Source: Gammaproteobacteria bacterium
Lineage (GTDB): Bacteria > Pseudomonadota > Gammaproteobacteria > Enterobacterales > Kangiellaceae
NCBI GenBank assembly: GCA_002401655.1
Contig: NVTT01000013.1
Span: 8,859-15,870 of the forward strand
DNA length: 7,012 nt
Reading direction: 5' to 3'
Made by a program: the position numbers and the translations under genes. Of the stretch, positions 6,596 to 7,012 are shown piece after piece; the first letter of the stretch is position 1, and each line of letters starts with the position of its first letter. The notes beneath the pieces are model-generated. The model saw nothing but the letters and a program-made list of their open reading frames with translations, was not told where the DNA came from and searched no databases.

Positions 6596-7012
6596 TTAAA
6601 ACCGATTTAACCCAAATATATTTAATTGATAATTCTGTTCGATATCGTTGCCTTGGGGAAAAGCTAAGTCAATATGTATAACGGTATTATTGGATAATTT
6701 GGTCGGAGAAATTCTTAATCCCACGCCAAAGCTACTAAGATTGGTTGACGCTTTATCCATTAACTCAGATTGCTCATTGGAAATTTTCCCATAATCAACA
6801 AATGCTGTGCCTGCAATATCAAACGTGTCAAAAAATCGTGCCAAATTAAACCATCGTTTTTCAATGTTTAATGTCAATATAGAGTCACCCATTCGATAAC
6901 CAAAAGGATAGCCTCTAATCGCGAACTCTTCATCCATAAGAAATAAATCTTCAGGTTTTGCATTGTCTAGAACATTGTAAGCCAATTTAGCGTTCCAGCT
7001 TTGTTGATATCC
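6596..7012 (-). CDS. C-terminal part of an Omp85/D15-like outer-membrane beta-barrel protein (5' end outside window)
   Basis: The open frame enters from the right edge and ends at TAA 6598-6596, leaving 138 residues. Alternating hydrophobic beta-strands separated by turns, and a final Phe in IFGLNRF, match the C-terminal beta-signal read by the BAM machinery. The FAIRGYPFGYRMG stretch (residues about 34-46 of the fragment) fits the (V/I)RG(F/Y) loop-6 motif of the Omp85 superfamily (BamA, TamA, two-partner secretion transporters, D15 surface antigens). Later strands such as FDIAGTAFVDYGKI and LSSFGVGLRISPT follow the familiar end of such barrels. The first Met-like codon in the window (TTG 6985) is not a true start because the frame continues to the edge. 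Without the N-terminal part, POTRA domains or a passenger domain cannot be judged, so the subfamily is open. It is in the same direction as the pump genes downstream and may share their transcript. Confidence 0.78.
   Translation of the reverse strand, partial: GYQQSWNAKLAYNVLDNAKPEDLFLMDEEFAIRGYPFGYRMGDSILTLNIEKRWFNLARFFDTFDIAGTAFVDYGKISNEQSELMDKASTNLSSFGVGLRISPTKLSNNTVIHIDLAFPQGNDIEQNYQLNIFGLNRF

Noticed and set aside
6596..6985. Complete small 129-residue outer-membrane protein starting at TTG 6985
   Set aside because: The frame continues uninterrupted to the window edge and the sequence is the end of a larger barrel, so it is treated as a 5'-truncated gene.

Overview
The window is AT-rich Gram-negative DNA, most likely from a gammaproteobacterium of marine or host-associated type. 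Gram-negative origin follows from an inner-membrane lipid A phosphoethanolamine transferase, an RND pump with a lipoprotein adaptor, and an outer-membrane barrel ending in Phe. The lineage is inferred from protein style only and is uncertain. I see no RNA gene, mobile element, CRISPR array or origin.

Left part (1-2153): a divergent pair. An EptA/MCR-family phosphoethanolamine transferase runs leftwards off the window edge, with about 496 residues present and the last few tens missing. A small PAP2-family phosphatase with a signal peptide runs rightwards. They share a 108-base intergenic region with a good extended -10 promoter for the phosphatase and two small AT-rich dyads. Both products should act on periplasmic phospholipid or lipid A phosphate groups, so the pair looks like an envelope-remodelling module (function inferred).

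Right part (2226-7012): three genes on the minus strand, read from right to left. These are the C-terminal end of an Omp85-like (D15 surface antigen) outer-membrane barrel, a periplasmic adaptor lipoprotein (HlyD/AcrA type), and an RND permease of 1031 residues. Adaptor and permease are separated by 3 bases and are clearly co-translated. The barrel gene lies about 130 bases upstream of the adaptor's probable start, and a hairpin occupies part of that gap. No TolC-type outer-membrane channel gene is visible, so the pump probably borrows one from elsewhere or from beyond the window.

The phosphatase and the permease gene converge across a 72-base gap with no convincing terminator. Most of the window is recognisable. 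The points worth a second look are the pairing of transferase and phosphatase, the altered PAP2 motif (ASGH for PSGH), the diverged loop in the transferase active domain, the non-ATG starts in the pump operon, and the barrel-adaptor-permease arrangement.
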